37,006 nt of DNA from Chloroflexota bacterium (GCA_022574655.1 JACZRQ010000016.1:1-37006), one strand, 5' to 3'; counted from the first letter of the stretch, positions 17,150 to 25,933 are shown. Made by a program: numbers and translations. The notes: generated by a model not told the origin, from the letters alone.

Positions 17150-18144
17150 TCCCGAGCCTCCTGACCCCCTCTTCGCGCAGCGATCACCTCAGCCACAACC
17201 AGAAAGACACCGTCCGCCACCAACGTAACCACTCGAAACGCCAGCGCCGCCGTGGCAGCGACTGGCTCGCTGACGATCGGAGTCGCGAACGCAGCGAGGG
17301 TTGCCTCGCGCACGCCGAGGCCCGCGGGCACGAAGATGATCGCGATCGAAAGCATCGTCGCCAGGTTATAGCCGCCGAGGACCTCCGGCAGATCGCTGCC
17401 ATTCACGTCACCTAGGCTGGCGAGCACGAAGAAGAACGCGAGACCGCTAACCACCGCCACCGCTGCGAACGCCGCGGAGAATCGTGCCGAGTCGGCGAAC
17501 GAAAGCTCGGCCCGTTGCCCGTCCTCATCCAGCTCTTCGGCCAGCGAGCGGAATCGCTTGGGGAGCAGGCGGCTGACGTGATCCAGCGCCCAATGCGCGA
17601 GCCGGTTGACGTGCATCGCGAAGTAGACCGCGGAAGGCAACGTAACGACGAGCGCGCCAATTCCCAGCCACACGTTCACCGCGCCCCAGAGCCAGAGTCC
17701 GAACCCGATCGACGTGGTGGTTGCCGCCATAATCGCGAACTCGTCCACCATGCTCGTGGCCAAGACCCGGCGCGATATCCCCGCTTCCGTGTGCACGAAC
17801 CTGGCGCCGTACGTCCAGGCCACTCCTGGGATGTAGCGGGCGATCCAGCTACGCGCGTAAGACCGAAATAGGTCACGATTACTAACTCTGTCCTTCGATC
17901 CGCCGAGGTGCCGGACGAGAGCTATCCAAATCAGACCCACACCCATCACTGCGGTGACCACCAGAGCCAGTGAAACGACGAGCAGCGCGGGCGTCGCGTC
18001 GTCGAACGCATCTTTGACTTCGTCTAGATCGCGATAGAGGTAGGCGATGAAAGCCCACGGGGCGATGAGAAGCGCCAGACGGAACAGATTCAGCGGCGTG
18101 AGGAGCGGACCCTTTTGCCGTTCGTTCTTGTCGGAATCAGCCAT
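17146..18144 (-). CDS. Flippase-like membrane protein (LPG synthase TM region / UPF0104 family)
   Basis: A 332-residue protein with about eight hydrophobic segments (for example FRLALLIAPWAFIAYLY, LLVVSLALVVTAVMGVGLIWIAL, FAAVAVVSGLAFFFVLASL). It has the family motif IIFVPAGLGVREATLAAF near residue 280 and SWIARYIPGVAWTYGAR near residue 110. Relatives lie in many polysaccharide and lipid loci and are thought to move or help move lipid-linked intermediates; that role is by association only. It lacks the soluble aminoacyl-transfer domain of full MprF. It lies 30 bases after wzt and overlaps the GT4 gene. Confidence 0.82.
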   Translation of the reverse strand: MADSDKNERQKGPLLTPLNLFRLALLIAPWAFIAYLYRDLDEVKDAFDDATPALLVVSLALVVTAVMGVGLIWIALVRHLGGSKDRVSNRDLFRSYARSWIARYIPGVAWTYGARFVHTEAGISRRVLATSMVDEFAIMAATTTSIGFGLWLWGAVNVWLGIGALVVTLPSAVYFAMHVNRLAHWALDHVSRLLPKRFRSLAEELDEDGQRAELSFADSARFSAAFAAVAVVSGLAFFFVLASLGDVNGSDLPEVLGGYNLATMLSIAIIFVPAGLGVREATLAAFATPIVSEPVAATAALAFRVVTLVADGVFLVVAEVIAARRGGQEARE

Positions 18145-18174
18145 GCCGGTGATGGGCTACCTCGCGCCCAACAA

Positions 18175-18942
18175 CTAGTTCGTCGTCGTCTCCACGGGAT
18201 GCGGAACAATACTCAGATACTGCTCGACGATCTCCGAAGGCGGCCCGTCGCCGATCAGATGGCCTCCGTCAATCAGCATTACCCGGTCGCAGAACTCCGT
18301 CACCAGCTCCATGCTGTGCGAGACGACGACGATCGACACTCCCGATTTCTTAAACTCGTCCATCTTTGCCAGGCACTTATCCTGAAAATAAGCATCGCCG
18401 ACCGAGAGCACTTCATCGACAAGTAGTATCTCAGGGTTGCTGTATATGGCGACTGCGAACCCCAGCCGCATGTACATACCGGACGAGTACCGCTTTACGG
18501 GCGTGTCGACGAACTCCCACAGCTCCGCGAAGTCGACGATATCGTCGAAACGCTCCGCTGTCTCGCGTGCGGTCATCCCCAGGATCGATGCGTTCATCTT
18601 GATGTTTTCGCGGCCCGTCAAGTCGGGATGGAAGCCGGCACCGAGTTCGATCAGCGGCGACACCCTCCCGAGCACGCGCACTTCTCCCTCCGTCGGGGCG
18701 GTCACCCCGGCAATCAGCTTGAGGATCGTGCTCTTGCCACTGCCGTTTCGGCCGACGATACCCGCCACTTCGCCACGCCCAATCGAGAAGCTGATGTCGC
18801 GAAGGGCGTAGAACGGCTCTGCGAAGCCCTTCTTGCGGAAGAACCTCGGCAGGAACTCACGCAGGCTTTGTCCTTCCGCGAGCCGAAACCGCTTGCTAAC
18901 GTCCAGAAACTCGATCTCGCGGACATCAAATTCGGTCGGCAA
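18175..18942 (-). CDS. wzt: Polysaccharide ABC exporter, ATPase subunit
   Basis: Drives export of the finished lipid-linked glycan. Predicted 255 residues. Walker A is GRNGSGKST, the signature is KRYSSGMYMRLGFA, Walker B is ILLVDEVLSVGD, and the switch His is in VVSHSME. It has the Wzt/TagH start (IEFLDVSKRF…) but ends soon after the ATPase domain, so the C-terminal glycan-binding domain of some Wzt proteins is absent. The frame is open upstream to 19041, but those residues overlap the permease and are unlike the family. TTG at 18942 with GGAG eight bases before it fits best and overlaps the wzm stop by 17 bases. Confidence 0.92.
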   Translation of the reverse strand: MPTEFDVREIEFLDVSKRFRLAEGQSLREFLPRFFRKKGFAEPFYALRDISFSIGRGEVAGIVGRNGSGKSTILKLIAGVTAPTEGEVRVLGRVSPLIELGAGFHPDLTGRENIKMNASILGMTARETAERFDDIVDFAELWEFVDTPVKRYSSGMYMRLGFAVAIYSNPEILLVDEVLSVGDAYFQDKCLAKMDEFKKSGVSIVVVSHSMELVTEFCDRVMLIDGGHLIGDGPPSEIVEQYLSIVPHPVETTTN

Positions 18943-19771
18943 ACCCGCGCTCCATCTTCTTGAACAGGTAGTAGCCGACGAAGAACGTAACCGCGGCGAT
19001 GAGGGCGCCCAACAACACCTTCTCGATGCCTGGACTCTCACCGTACAGCAGAACGCGCCTGTAGGCGTTGACGAACAGCGCGTTCGGGTTGAGGTCGAAG
19101 ATGATCTCGTACTTCTCGGGAACCAGGCTGACTGGATAGATTATCGGTGTCAGGTAAAACCAGAGAAGAAGGACTACGCCGACAAGAAACCTCACGTCGT
19201 GAAAGTAAAGGTTGAGCGCCGCCAGCGGATACGAAAGACCAAGCGTAAACACAAGATGTATGAAGAACAACAACGGTAGCCACACCGATGTCGCTTCCGG
19301 CGGATGACCGTAGTAGAGCATCAGAACGATCAGAATCATCAGTCCGAACGATAGCTCCACAAGCTTGGTCAGCACGGCCGCCGTGGGAAGAATTTCGCGC
19401 GGGAAATAGACTTTCGTCACCAGGCTTGACGCGTTCACAACACTGTCCGTGGCCGACGATATTGCGGACGAAAAGAATATCCACGGTAGCAGGCCAACGA
19501 ACATGAACAGCGGATAAGGCACCTCTTCGGGAACAGCGATGCGAAGGATCGTCGAGAAGACGAAGCTCAGAATGACTATCTGGCTCAGCGGGTTCACGAA
19601 TGCCCACGCGTAACCGAGGATCGATTGCTTGTACTGGCCACGCAAATGGCGGACGGTCATATGCATGAGAAGGTCCCGGCGCTGCCAGAACCGCCGCAAG
19701 TACACCGCCAGGTCCAGCAGGCCGAAGGAATGCCGGAGCGGATGCCTCGTCGTTATCTGGAGATCAGCCAT
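18926..19771 (-). CDS. wzm: Polysaccharide ABC exporter, permease subunit
   Basis: The ABC-2 type membrane subunit, 281 residues with six hydrophobic segments. The cytoplasmic amphipathic start DLLMHMTVRHLRGQYKQSILGYAW is typical of Wzm/TagG, as are the first-helix region FVNPLSQIVILSFVFSTIL and the late segment VVLLLWFYLTPIIYPVSLVP. It pairs with the overlapping wzt gene. Its presence argues that the glycan is polymerised in the cytoplasm and exported whole, without a Wzx/Wzy route. No Wzx or Wzy is seen in the window. It lies 94 bases downstream of the lytic-transglycosylase-like gene on the same strand. Confidence 0.93.
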   Translation of the reverse strand: MADLQITTRHPLRHSFGLLDLAVYLRRFWQRRDLLMHMTVRHLRGQYKQSILGYAWAFVNPLSQIVILSFVFSTILRIAVPEEVPYPLFMFVGLLPWIFFSSAISSATDSVVNASSLVTKVYFPREILPTAAVLTKLVELSFGLMILIVLMLYYGHPPEATSVWLPLLFFIHLVFTLGLSYPLAALNLYFHDVRFLVGVVLLLWFYLTPIIYPVSLVPEKYEIIFDLNPNALFVNAYRRVLLYGESPGIEKVLLGALIAAVTFFVGYYLFKKMERGFADRI

Positions 19772-19865
19772 CAGTTGAACCGCCGGGCCGGTTATTAAAA
19801 GACGCGAGAACCGCCAAGCGCTTCACAAAATGTTAGGGACAGTCGGAGGTGAACGCAACCAATCG

Positions 19866-22397
19866 CTAATCGAACGACTGCGCCGGGCACGGTGGGCCCG
19901 TAACAGGCGGCCCCACGGGTATCCTTGCGAAGCGGCCGTCAGAGATCCCCCTAACATTGCCCCAATCGTAGCCGCAGAGCTCGAAGAGTGTGGCACTGCC
20001 AATCGGCCGCCGGGCGCCCCCCTCCATGATGTATATACCTGGTCGCGAATCCGTCAGGAGGTGCCCATCGCTCAACACGCTCGTCAGCGACTTCCCGGTC
20101 GGTACTGCAGCCACGCGGCTATCCGGCGTCTGGTCCACGTTTCCCCAGTGGAACGGCGTCGATTCGAACGTCTCGAGGTTGGGTACCGCGCGTTTCAGCC
20201 CGCCCTCGATGAGATAGACTGCGCCAATCGAGTTCCGAATGAGCGAGCCGTCAGATGGCACCCACTTTACGCACGGCAGCTCCGAAAGCTCCGGCCCCTT
20301 TTCGATCTTGCCCAGGGATGCGTTCGAAATCGTGTCTACGATCGAGTCGTAGCCGCAAGCCTGCGTCACAACGTCATTGGCCGCCGCCCGCGCGAGCCCA
20401 GCCTCCATCACGTAAAGCTTTCCGCTGCTTCCGGCGATCACGCTTCCAGTAGTCAACACGCTCGGAACGTTGTGGCCGCTGGCGACAGCGCTGGCGATCG
20501 AGTCATGATACTGGTCGACGTTCGCCCAAGCGAACCCGCGGGCCTCGAACGTGGGGATGTTCGGGATTCCGCGCCTGAGCCCCTTGGACATCACGAACAC
20601 CGTCCCCGCTGAGTTGCGCACGAGATGTCCATCGGGAGGCGAAACCCGCGGACAGGACGAGCCGTTGATCTGCGGACCAGTCTCTATCCTCCCCAGCGTA
20701 AGCTCTGAGAGTGTATAGGCCGCGTTAGAATCGTATCCGCAGGCATCGAGGACGTCCGAGTCTATCGGCCGTTTGAGCCCCCCGTCCATCACGTGCAGGC
20801 CGGACACGGTGCCGCGGATAAGGTTGCCGGTGGCGATGACGTTGGGAAGCATCTTTCCCGTTGGCACGCCATCGATGTTCGAGTTTGGAATCCCCGAGAC
20901 GTCGTCCCAGTCGAAACCGTTGGCCTCGAACGTAGCAACGTTCGGAATACCACGCTTGAGCCCGTCCCGCATCACGTAGACGCCGGGTCCGGACCCCCTG
21001 ATCAGCGTGCCGGTCGGGAAGCTTGAAATGACAACCGAAATCCTCCAGGGCGCCCCTTCGGCGTGCAGGGAATCGATGATCACCTCACCGCTGTATTCGC
21101 CCGGGGGCAAGCCGGTCACGTCCGCCGTCACCTTGATGCTCGAAAGCCTCAGGCCCACGTCCGTGCCCAGCGCCAAGCCCTGATGCCGTGACACCTCGAT
21201 CCATGGGGCCGTGGCGACGACGCGGTAGGCCAGCACCCCGCTCCCACTGTTGAGAATCGTGATCGTCGCCTCGCCCGTCGACACTCCCGGCACGGCGACG
21301 ATCTCCACGTTGGACGGCGATGCGAAGATCGCCGGAGCGCCGATGATCTCGTCTCGCAAGAGACTGAGGGCGATCTCGAGTGAGCTGGCCGCAGGGCTGG
21401 ACGTTCCCGACTCCTCTGGATCAGCGGTAGCCGAGGCGGTATCGGTGAGCGAAGACGGCAGAACCGGCGTCGGCATGTCCATCGCCGCGCACTCCGCGCT
21501 CAACGAGCAGCCGTTCCAGTTCGCAACGTTCAGCGGATCGGCGAACGCGGGGGCCGTCAGGTCCGGCATCAGAACCTCTTGCGGCTCCCACAACTGCTCG
21601 CCTGCGACGACCGCCGGATGCTGTACACAGCCCAGCACCAACTCCTGGTACGGGTAGCGCGTGCGGTCGTGACTGAAGCCATCATCCTGGGGCCCGCAGC
21701 TAAACGGGACGCGACCGGCGCTGAAGGCGGGATTTAGCGGGTGGTTCTGAAAAGCAAACCCGTTATACCCCCATAGAGCGAAGTACCAATCTTCGATAAC
21801 CGTAGGATCCCGCTCGCCCACTATCGGCCGTAGCACAGGCGCAAGGTTCCACTTGTCGGCGAGGATGTTCGCACCGCGGGCGATGTTGAACGCGAAGTGC
21901 CCGCCGATCATCGCCTGCTCCAGGTTCGGCACACCGGTGGCGTTCTGCATTCCGGACGTGATCTGCATGATCCCGTACCCGCAGTCGTGAGACGCGAGGA
22001 CGTCGCCGACCGCACCGTACGGCACGGACCAGTCTGCCTGCGCCCAGCCGCTCTCGATCGTGGCGATAGCTTTTAGCAGGACCGGCGGGATATATCCGTC
22101 CACCGGAAAGTCCAGCCCTGCCTCGCGGTCGCCGGATCCCAACGATGGAACGGCGAACGCCTCAAGGTCTGGAAACAGCGCGTTGTAGCCGGCTAACTCA
22201 ATGGCTTGCGCATAGACGTAGCCATAGTCCTCGGCCTCATACGTCTCCATGTCGAAGGCGCCCAGCGGACTGCCAGTGGCGCCGCATAAATGGTTTGCCT
22301 CAGCGGCAGAGGGCCTGGCAAGCAGAAACGCAACGCCGACAACCGCCGCCACAAGCAGAGCAGCGCGCAAAACGACCGTTATTAGAGCCACCTCCAC
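19866..22397 (-). CDS. Secreted lytic-transglycosylase-like protein with alternating C-terminal repeats
   Basis: An 843-residue exported protein. Residues 1-32 form a signal sequence ending RPSAAEA. About 100-215 resembles a lysozyme-fold transglycosylase (IATIESGWAQ with candidate catalytic Glu115, GYGIMQIT, AFNIARGANILADKWN, WYFALWGYNG), so it may cut peptidoglycan or another glycan. About 335-455 looks like a beta-sandwich domain (TITILNSGSGVLAYRVVATAPWIEVS, then LPPGEYSGEVIIDS) similar to BACON or similar Ig-like folds. About 463-843 holds six ~63-residue repeats in three A/B pairs. GTG 22397 is chosen because it gives a full signal peptide. A structural rather than enzymatic role is possible. 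Confidence 0.78.
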   Translation of the reverse strand: MEVALITVVLRAALLVAAVVGVAFLLARPSAAEANHLCGATGSPLGAFDMETYEAEDYGYVYAQAIELAGYNALFPDLEAFAVPSLGSGDREAGLDFPVDGYIPPVLLKAIATIESGWAQADWSVPYGAVGDVLASHDCGYGIMQITSGMQNATGVPNLEQAMIGGHFAFNIARGANILADKWNLAPVLRPIVGERDPTVIEDWYFALWGYNGFAFQNHPLNPAFSAGRVPFSCGPQDDGFSHDRTRYPYQELVLGCVQHPAVVAGEQLWEPQEVLMPDLTAPAFADPLNVANWNGCSLSAECAAMDMPTPVLPSSLTDTASATADPEESGTSSPAASSLEIALSLLRDEIIGAPAIFASPSNVEIVAVPGVSTGEATITILNSGSGVLAYRVVATAPWIEVSRHQGLALGTDVGLRLSSIKVTADVTGLPPGEYSGEVIIDSLHAEGAPWRISVVISSFPTGTLIRGSGPGVYVMRDGLKRGIPNVATFEANGFDWDDVSGIPNSNIDGVPTGKMLPNVIATGNLIRGTVSGLHVMDGGLKRPIDSDVLDACGYDSNAAYTLSELTLGRIETGPQINGSSCPRVSPPDGHLVRNSAGTVFVMSKGLRRGIPNIPTFEARGFAWANVDQYHDSIASAVASGHNVPSVLTTGSVIAGSSGKLYVMEAGLARAAANDVVTQACGYDSIVDTISNASLGKIEKGPELSELPCVKWVPSDGSLIRNSIGAVYLIEGGLKRAVPNLETFESTPFHWGNVDQTPDSRVAAVPTGKSLTSVLSDGHLLTDSRPGIYIMEGGARRPIGSATLFELCGYDWGNVRGISDGRFARIPVGPPVTGPPCPAQSFD
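19869..21011 (-). repeat. Three A/B pairs of ~63-residue protein repeats
   Basis: The C-terminal ~380 residues of the lytic-transglycosylase-like protein divide into six units. Each begins G-x-L-I-R-x-S-x-G-x-V-Y-V-M-x-x-G-L-x-R. Units 1, 3 and 5 (type A) continue IPNxxTFExxGFxWxxVxxxxDSxxxxVPTG. Units 2, 4 and 6 (type B) continue with xxCGYDxxxxxxISxxxLxxIxxGP and, in each, a second cysteine before the next unit. Similar beta-rich repeats are seen in secreted hydrolases of Gram-positive and Chloroflexota bacteria, where binding to the wall or a glycan is suspected. Confidence 0.8.
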
Positions 22398-22528
22398 AGA
22401 TCCACTACGAGTACAACGCGAAACTACGGGTTCAATTAATTAAGACGTGTTAGAAACACGCCTAAGACAACGACCGTTCACCGTCCGCAGCGAATCGAGA
22501 TTGGCGATATCTCTTAGCGAGAGGCTAG

Positions 22529-22747
22529 CTAAGCACGAATGCGCGGTTGGTGTCCCGCGCCGTTAGAAATAGGCTCGTCAACGTACAAATCCCCGTTGCG
22601 GATCTTCAGATTGAATCCGCAGTCTGGATTCGTACAAGCCCAAGCCTTGTAATGAATCGCCGCCCCCTGGCTTCCAAAGTCAGACAGCGGAACCAACTCA
22701 CCAATGTCGCACTTTACGCATCTAGGAAAACCATTCACCTCTACCAC
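22529..22747 (-). CDS. Small zinc-ribbon protein
   Basis: A predicted 72-residue protein with two metal-binding knuckles: CVKC near residue 9 and CTNPDCGF near residue 40. They are separated by a linker containing IGELVPLSDFGSQG, giving a C-x2-C…C-x4-C zinc ribbon. The frame runs further upstream, but GTG at 22747 is preceded at five bases by GGGGGAGG, the strongest ribosome binding site in this region, so I choose it. It lies alone between the transglycosylase gene and cimA on the same strand. Function is unknown; such ribbons bind nucleic acid or protein. Confidence 0.65.
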   Translation of the reverse strand: MVEVNGFPRCVKCDIGELVPLSDFGSQGAAIHYKAWACTNPDCGFNLKIRNGDLYVDEPISNGAGHQPRIRA

Positions 22748-22903
22748 TTGATCCTCCCCCCTAAGCAGTATTGATGCTGAAGTATAGCAATCGCTATAGG
22801 CGATTACAACCTTAAAGATCAGAAACCCAGTCAACTTTTGCGGGTTTCGCAGCCAGACCACCCCTTATGAAGCGATATCTTCAACGGCATGGGCAACGTT
22901 CGC

Positions 22904-24514
22904 TTACTTACCGGACTGTGGCGGTCCCCCATACTTGTACATCCAGTACTCCAGGCTGTCGCTCAGCGCCAGCCAAGACGCCTCGATGATGTCCGTCGAC
23001 GATCCCACCGTCGTCCAGGTGTGCTCGCCCACAGCCGATTCGATGAGGACGCGCACGGACGCGCCCGTCCCGGCCGCCGAGTCGATGATCCGCACCTTGT
23101 AGTCCACGAGGTGGATCGAGTCTATGCCCGGGTAGTGCTGCACCAGCGCTCGCCGCACCGCCGCGTCCAGCGCGTTCACCGGACCGTTGCCGTCCGCCGC
23201 CGTCTGGACGATCTCGCCGCTCTCACCCACCCTCACTTTGACCATCGCCTCCGATTGCATTTCGCGTCCCGATTCGCCGCGCTCGTGGTGTCGGCGCTCC
23301 ACGACCCAGAAGTCGACCAGCTCGAACGGCGGCTCGTACTCCGGGCGACTCCGCCGCACCAGCAACTCAAACGACGCCTCTGCGCCCTCGTACTGGAAGC
23401 CCTTGCTCTCCATGACTTTCACTCGCTCAACGAGGTCTTTCACCTCGTCGTTCGTCAGGTCCAGGTCTATCCCCTGTTCACTGAGTTTCGCCGTGATGTT
23501 CCGGCGCCCACCCAACTCCGATACCAGTATCCGCGTATCGTTCCCCACCTGAGCCGGATCGACGTGCTGATACGACCACGGCTCTTTGACGACCGCCGCA
23601 ACGTGCAAACCGGCCTTGTGCGTGAAGGCCCCGGCTCCAACGTAGGGCTGACGCGGGTTCGGAGGCATGTTCGCGATCTCGCTCACGAATAAGGACGTCT
23701 CTGTAAGCCGCTCCATCTCCTCGTCCGAGATGACGTCATGGCCAAGCTTCAGCTTCAGGTTCGCGATAATGCTAAACATGTTCGCGTTACCGCACATGTC
23801 GCCGTAGCCGTTCGCCGCGCCCTGAACGTGCGTCGCACCCACCTCGATCGCCGCCAGCGAATTCGCGACGGCGACGTCCGCACCGTTGTGCGCGTGTATC
23901 CCTACCACGCACGCAACCTCACTCTTCACGCGTTTCACGATCTCGACCACGTGTGACGTCACAGCGCCACCATTGGTGTCGCAAAGCACCACACAGTCTG
24001 CGCCCGCGTTCGCGGCCGTCTTCAGGCACTGCAGCGCGTACTCTGGGTCGGAGTCGTACCCATCGAAGAAGTGCTCCGCGTCCAGGAAAACCGTTCGCCC
24101 GTTCGCCTTCAGGTAGCGGATCGAGTCCATGAGCATCGCCAGGTTCTCTTCGAGCGACGTTTCGAGGATCTTCGTGACGTGCTTGTCGTGCGCCTTGCCA
24201 ACGATCGTTACGACGGAGGTTTCCGCGTCCAGCAGCGCCTTCAGGTTGGGGTCGCCATCTGCCGTCCCACCCGCTTTTCGCGTCGAGCCAAACGCCGTTA
24301 GCTTCGCCTTGCGCAGCTTGAGCTGCGTCTTCGCCTTCTCGAAAAACTCGACGTCCTTGGGATTCGACCCAGGCCACCCGCCCTCAATGTAGTGGACCCC
24401 CATCTCATCAAGCCGTTCCGCGATTCTCAGCTTGTCCTTCACAGACAGCGATATCCCCTCCATCTGCGTGCCATCGCGGAGGGTCGTGTCGTACAGCTCG
24501 ATTTTGGAAGTCAT
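22904..24514 (-). CDS. cimA: (R)-citramalate synthase
   Basis: Condenses pyruvate and acetyl-CoA to citramalate, opening the threonine-independent route to isoleucine. The 536 residues fit the long CimA form: a TIM barrel starting IELYDTTLRDGTQMEGISLSV, then FGSTRK, then the linker GAGAFTHKAGLHVAAV, and a C-terminal regulatory domain (about 400-520) for feedback inhibition. The combination LRDGTQMEG and GGWPGSNPKD separates CimA from 2-isopropylmalate and homocitrate synthases. The usual HxHND signature is here GIHAHNGADVAVANS, with Gly in place of Asp. ATG at 24514. No other leucine or isoleucine gene is next to it. Confidence 0.92.
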   Translation of the reverse strand: MTSKIELYDTTLRDGTQMEGISLSVKDKLRIAERLDEMGVHYIEGGWPGSNPKDVEFFEKAKTQLKLRKAKLTAFGSTRKAGGTADGDPNLKALLDAETSVVTIVGKAHDKHVTKILETSLEENLAMLMDSIRYLKANGRTVFLDAEHFFDGYDSDPEYALQCLKTAANAGADCVVLCDTNGGAVTSHVVEIVKRVKSEVACVVGIHAHNGADVAVANSLAAIEVGATHVQGAANGYGDMCGNANMFSIIANLKLKLGHDVISDEEMERLTETSLFVSEIANMPPNPRQPYVGAGAFTHKAGLHVAAVVKEPWSYQHVDPAQVGNDTRILVSELGGRRNITAKLSEQGIDLDLTNDEVKDLVERVKVMESKGFQYEGAEASFELLVRRSRPEYEPPFELVDFWVVERRHHERGESGREMQSEAMVKVRVGESGEIVQTAADGNGPVNALDAAVRRALVQHYPGIDSIHLVDYKVRIIDSAAGTGASVRVLIESAVGEHTWTTVGSSTDIIEASWLALSDSLEYWMYKYGGPPQSGK

Positions 24515-24560
24515 AGCCTAATCAGTGTATCCAACGGCGTCACCTCGAAAAACCCTATCC

Positions 24561-24583
24561 CCTCTCCCGTGAGACGGGAGAGG
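24561..24583. repeat. REP-like palindrome between cimA and the PDZ gene
   Basis: CCTCTCCCGT, a GAG loop, then ACGGGAGAGG: a perfect 10-bp stem. It lies in the divergent region between cimA and the PDZ gene. The CCCTCTCCC/GGGAGAGGG core is the same as in the imperfect hairpin at 25855-25881, so these are copies of one dispersed repeat family. Confidence 0.75.
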
Positions 24584-24670
24584 ACCGGGGCAAGGACGCC
24601 TCTGCAACCCGTGACGAACAAAGCACCTGTAACGTTGGTAAACTTAGGCCTAGGTAAAGATGTACTTCGC

Positions 24671-25768
24671 ATGACAAGGTGGCGACTGATTAAGCTGGTT
24701 CTAGCGATCTCCGCGATCGCGATCGTGGGACTCAGCGTGGCCGCAGGCGTCGCGGCGTCACGCAACTCAGACTCCAACGGCAGTAACGACGTCGTCCTGC
24801 AGGGCGACAAGTCCGGCGGAACGTCCTGGCTCGGAATCCAAGCCAGGACGTCGCACGACCCCGTCGGCGTCGCCATCACCGCCGTCGTCGACGGCAGCCC
24901 CGCCGCCGATGCCGATCTCGAGCTCGACGACGTCATCGTCGCCGTTGACGGCGACCATACGAAGAACCCCGGCGCGCTGAAGAGGGCCCTCCACGAGCAC
25001 TCCCCCGGGGACGAAGTCACGCTCTCTGTCGTCAAGGCCGGTGCCATCGATCCTACCGACGTGACCATCATCCTCATCGAGCGGCCCGATGCTCACGAAC
25101 TCTTCGAGGGGCTCAAGGGAAGCCTCCGCCATCGTCTCGAAGGACTCAAGGACAGTCTGCATCACAGCCTCGGTGAGCGCTTCGACCACTTCCTGGATCT
25201 CAACCTCCGCTTCCTCGACGACGACGGAAACGTCGTCGAATTCGAAGCGGTCAGTGGCACCGTCGTGACGGTCAGCGACAACGAGGTCACGATCGAGACC
25301 GCGGACGGCGACGAGCAGACGTTCGCTCTAACGGACGACACCCATGTGCCGAACGACCTGGCCGAAGGTGACCGGGTCGTCGTAATCTCGGTCGACGGCA
25401 CGGTGAAAGCGGTGACCGGCCCCGGACTCGGCATCTTCAAGCACCTGCCGCTGCCCGACTTCGACTTCGATTTCGACCTTGAACTTCCCGAGTTAACGCC
25501 CTTCGAAGGGTGCGAGCCGCACACCGACATCGAATCTTGGTGCAAAACAATGTGCAGGTCACACGGTGGTCCCCCTGGCTACGACTACTGGTTCTGCGAC
25601 GGACACAGCGACAGTTTCCCGTTCCACGGTCCTAGTTTCCCGCTCTGCCGCGACGGCGGCGCGTTCCACTTCGGCCCATGGCCCGGCCTGTTCAACGAAG
25701 ACGATGTCCGTGAAGAGATCGAAGAGTTCTGCGAAGCCCACGAAGGCGACATGTCGCCCACGCCCTGA
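24671..25768 (+). CDS. Membrane-anchored PDZ-domain protein with DUF5666-like domain
   Basis: A predicted 365-residue protein exported or anchored by one N-terminal helix (LIKLVLAISAIAIVGLSVAAGVAA is its extent). A PDZ domain follows at ~50-140 (SWLGIQARTSH…GSPAADADLELDDVIVAVDG…KRALHEHSPGDEVTLSVV), as in HtrA-type proteases, but there is no protease domain. About 195-255 resembles DUF5666 (VSGTVVTVSDNEVTIETADG, EGDRVVVISVDGTVKAVTG). The C-terminus is rich in His, Phe, Pro and Asp with several Cys (CKTMCRSH…DYWFCDGH). The frame is open upstream, but ATG 24671 gives a clean signal anchor. It probably binds peptides or proteins at the cell surface; the partner is unknown. Confidence 0.75.
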   Translation: MTRWRLIKLVLAISAIAIVGLSVAAGVAASRNSDSNGSNDVVLQGDKSGGTSWLGIQARTSHDPVGVAITAVVDGSPAADADLELDDVIVAVDGDHTKNPGALKRALHEHSPGDEVTLSVVKAGAIDPTDVTIILIERPDAHELFEGLKGSLRHRLEGLKDSLHHSLGERFDHFLDLNLRFLDDDGNVVEFEAVSGTVVTVSDNEVTIETADGDEQTFALTDDTHVPNDLAEGDRVVVISVDGTVKAVTGPGLGIFKHLPLPDFDFDFDLELPELTPFEGCEPHTDIESWCKTMCRSHGGPPGYDYWFCDGHSDSFPFHGPSFPLCRDGGAFHFGPWPGLFNEDDVREEIEEFCEAHEGDMSPTP

Positions 25769-25789
25769 CAGCTCCCTTCACACACGTAG

Positions 25790-25809
25790 GGGCGAGGCAT
25801 GCCTCGCCC
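25790..25809. repeat. Perfect 20-bp palindrome after the PDZ gene
   Basis: GGGCGAGGCATGCCTCGCCC lies 21 bases after the PDZ gene stop. It is a GC-rich palindrome of the REP-like type and could act as an RNA 3'-end stabiliser or a weak terminator. No T-run follows. Confidence 0.7.
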
Positions 25810-25854
25810 TCAGCCGATTACCGATCAGTTCACGTCAGTCTAGACCCCTAATTC

Positions 25855-25881
25855 CCCCTCGCCCGACCGGCGGGAGAGGGG
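25855..25881. repeat. REP-like hairpin before purU
   Basis: CCCCTC-G-CCCG, loop ACCGG, then CGGG-A-GAGGGG: an 11-step stem with one mismatch. It is similar in core to the palindrome at 24561-24583. The PDZ gene is therefore bracketed by two members of the same repeat family plus the palindrome at 25790. Confidence 0.7.
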
Positions 25882-25933
25882 CTAGGGGGTGAGGGACCGC
25901 AACACCGTTGGTATAATCTCGTCCAACGATACG

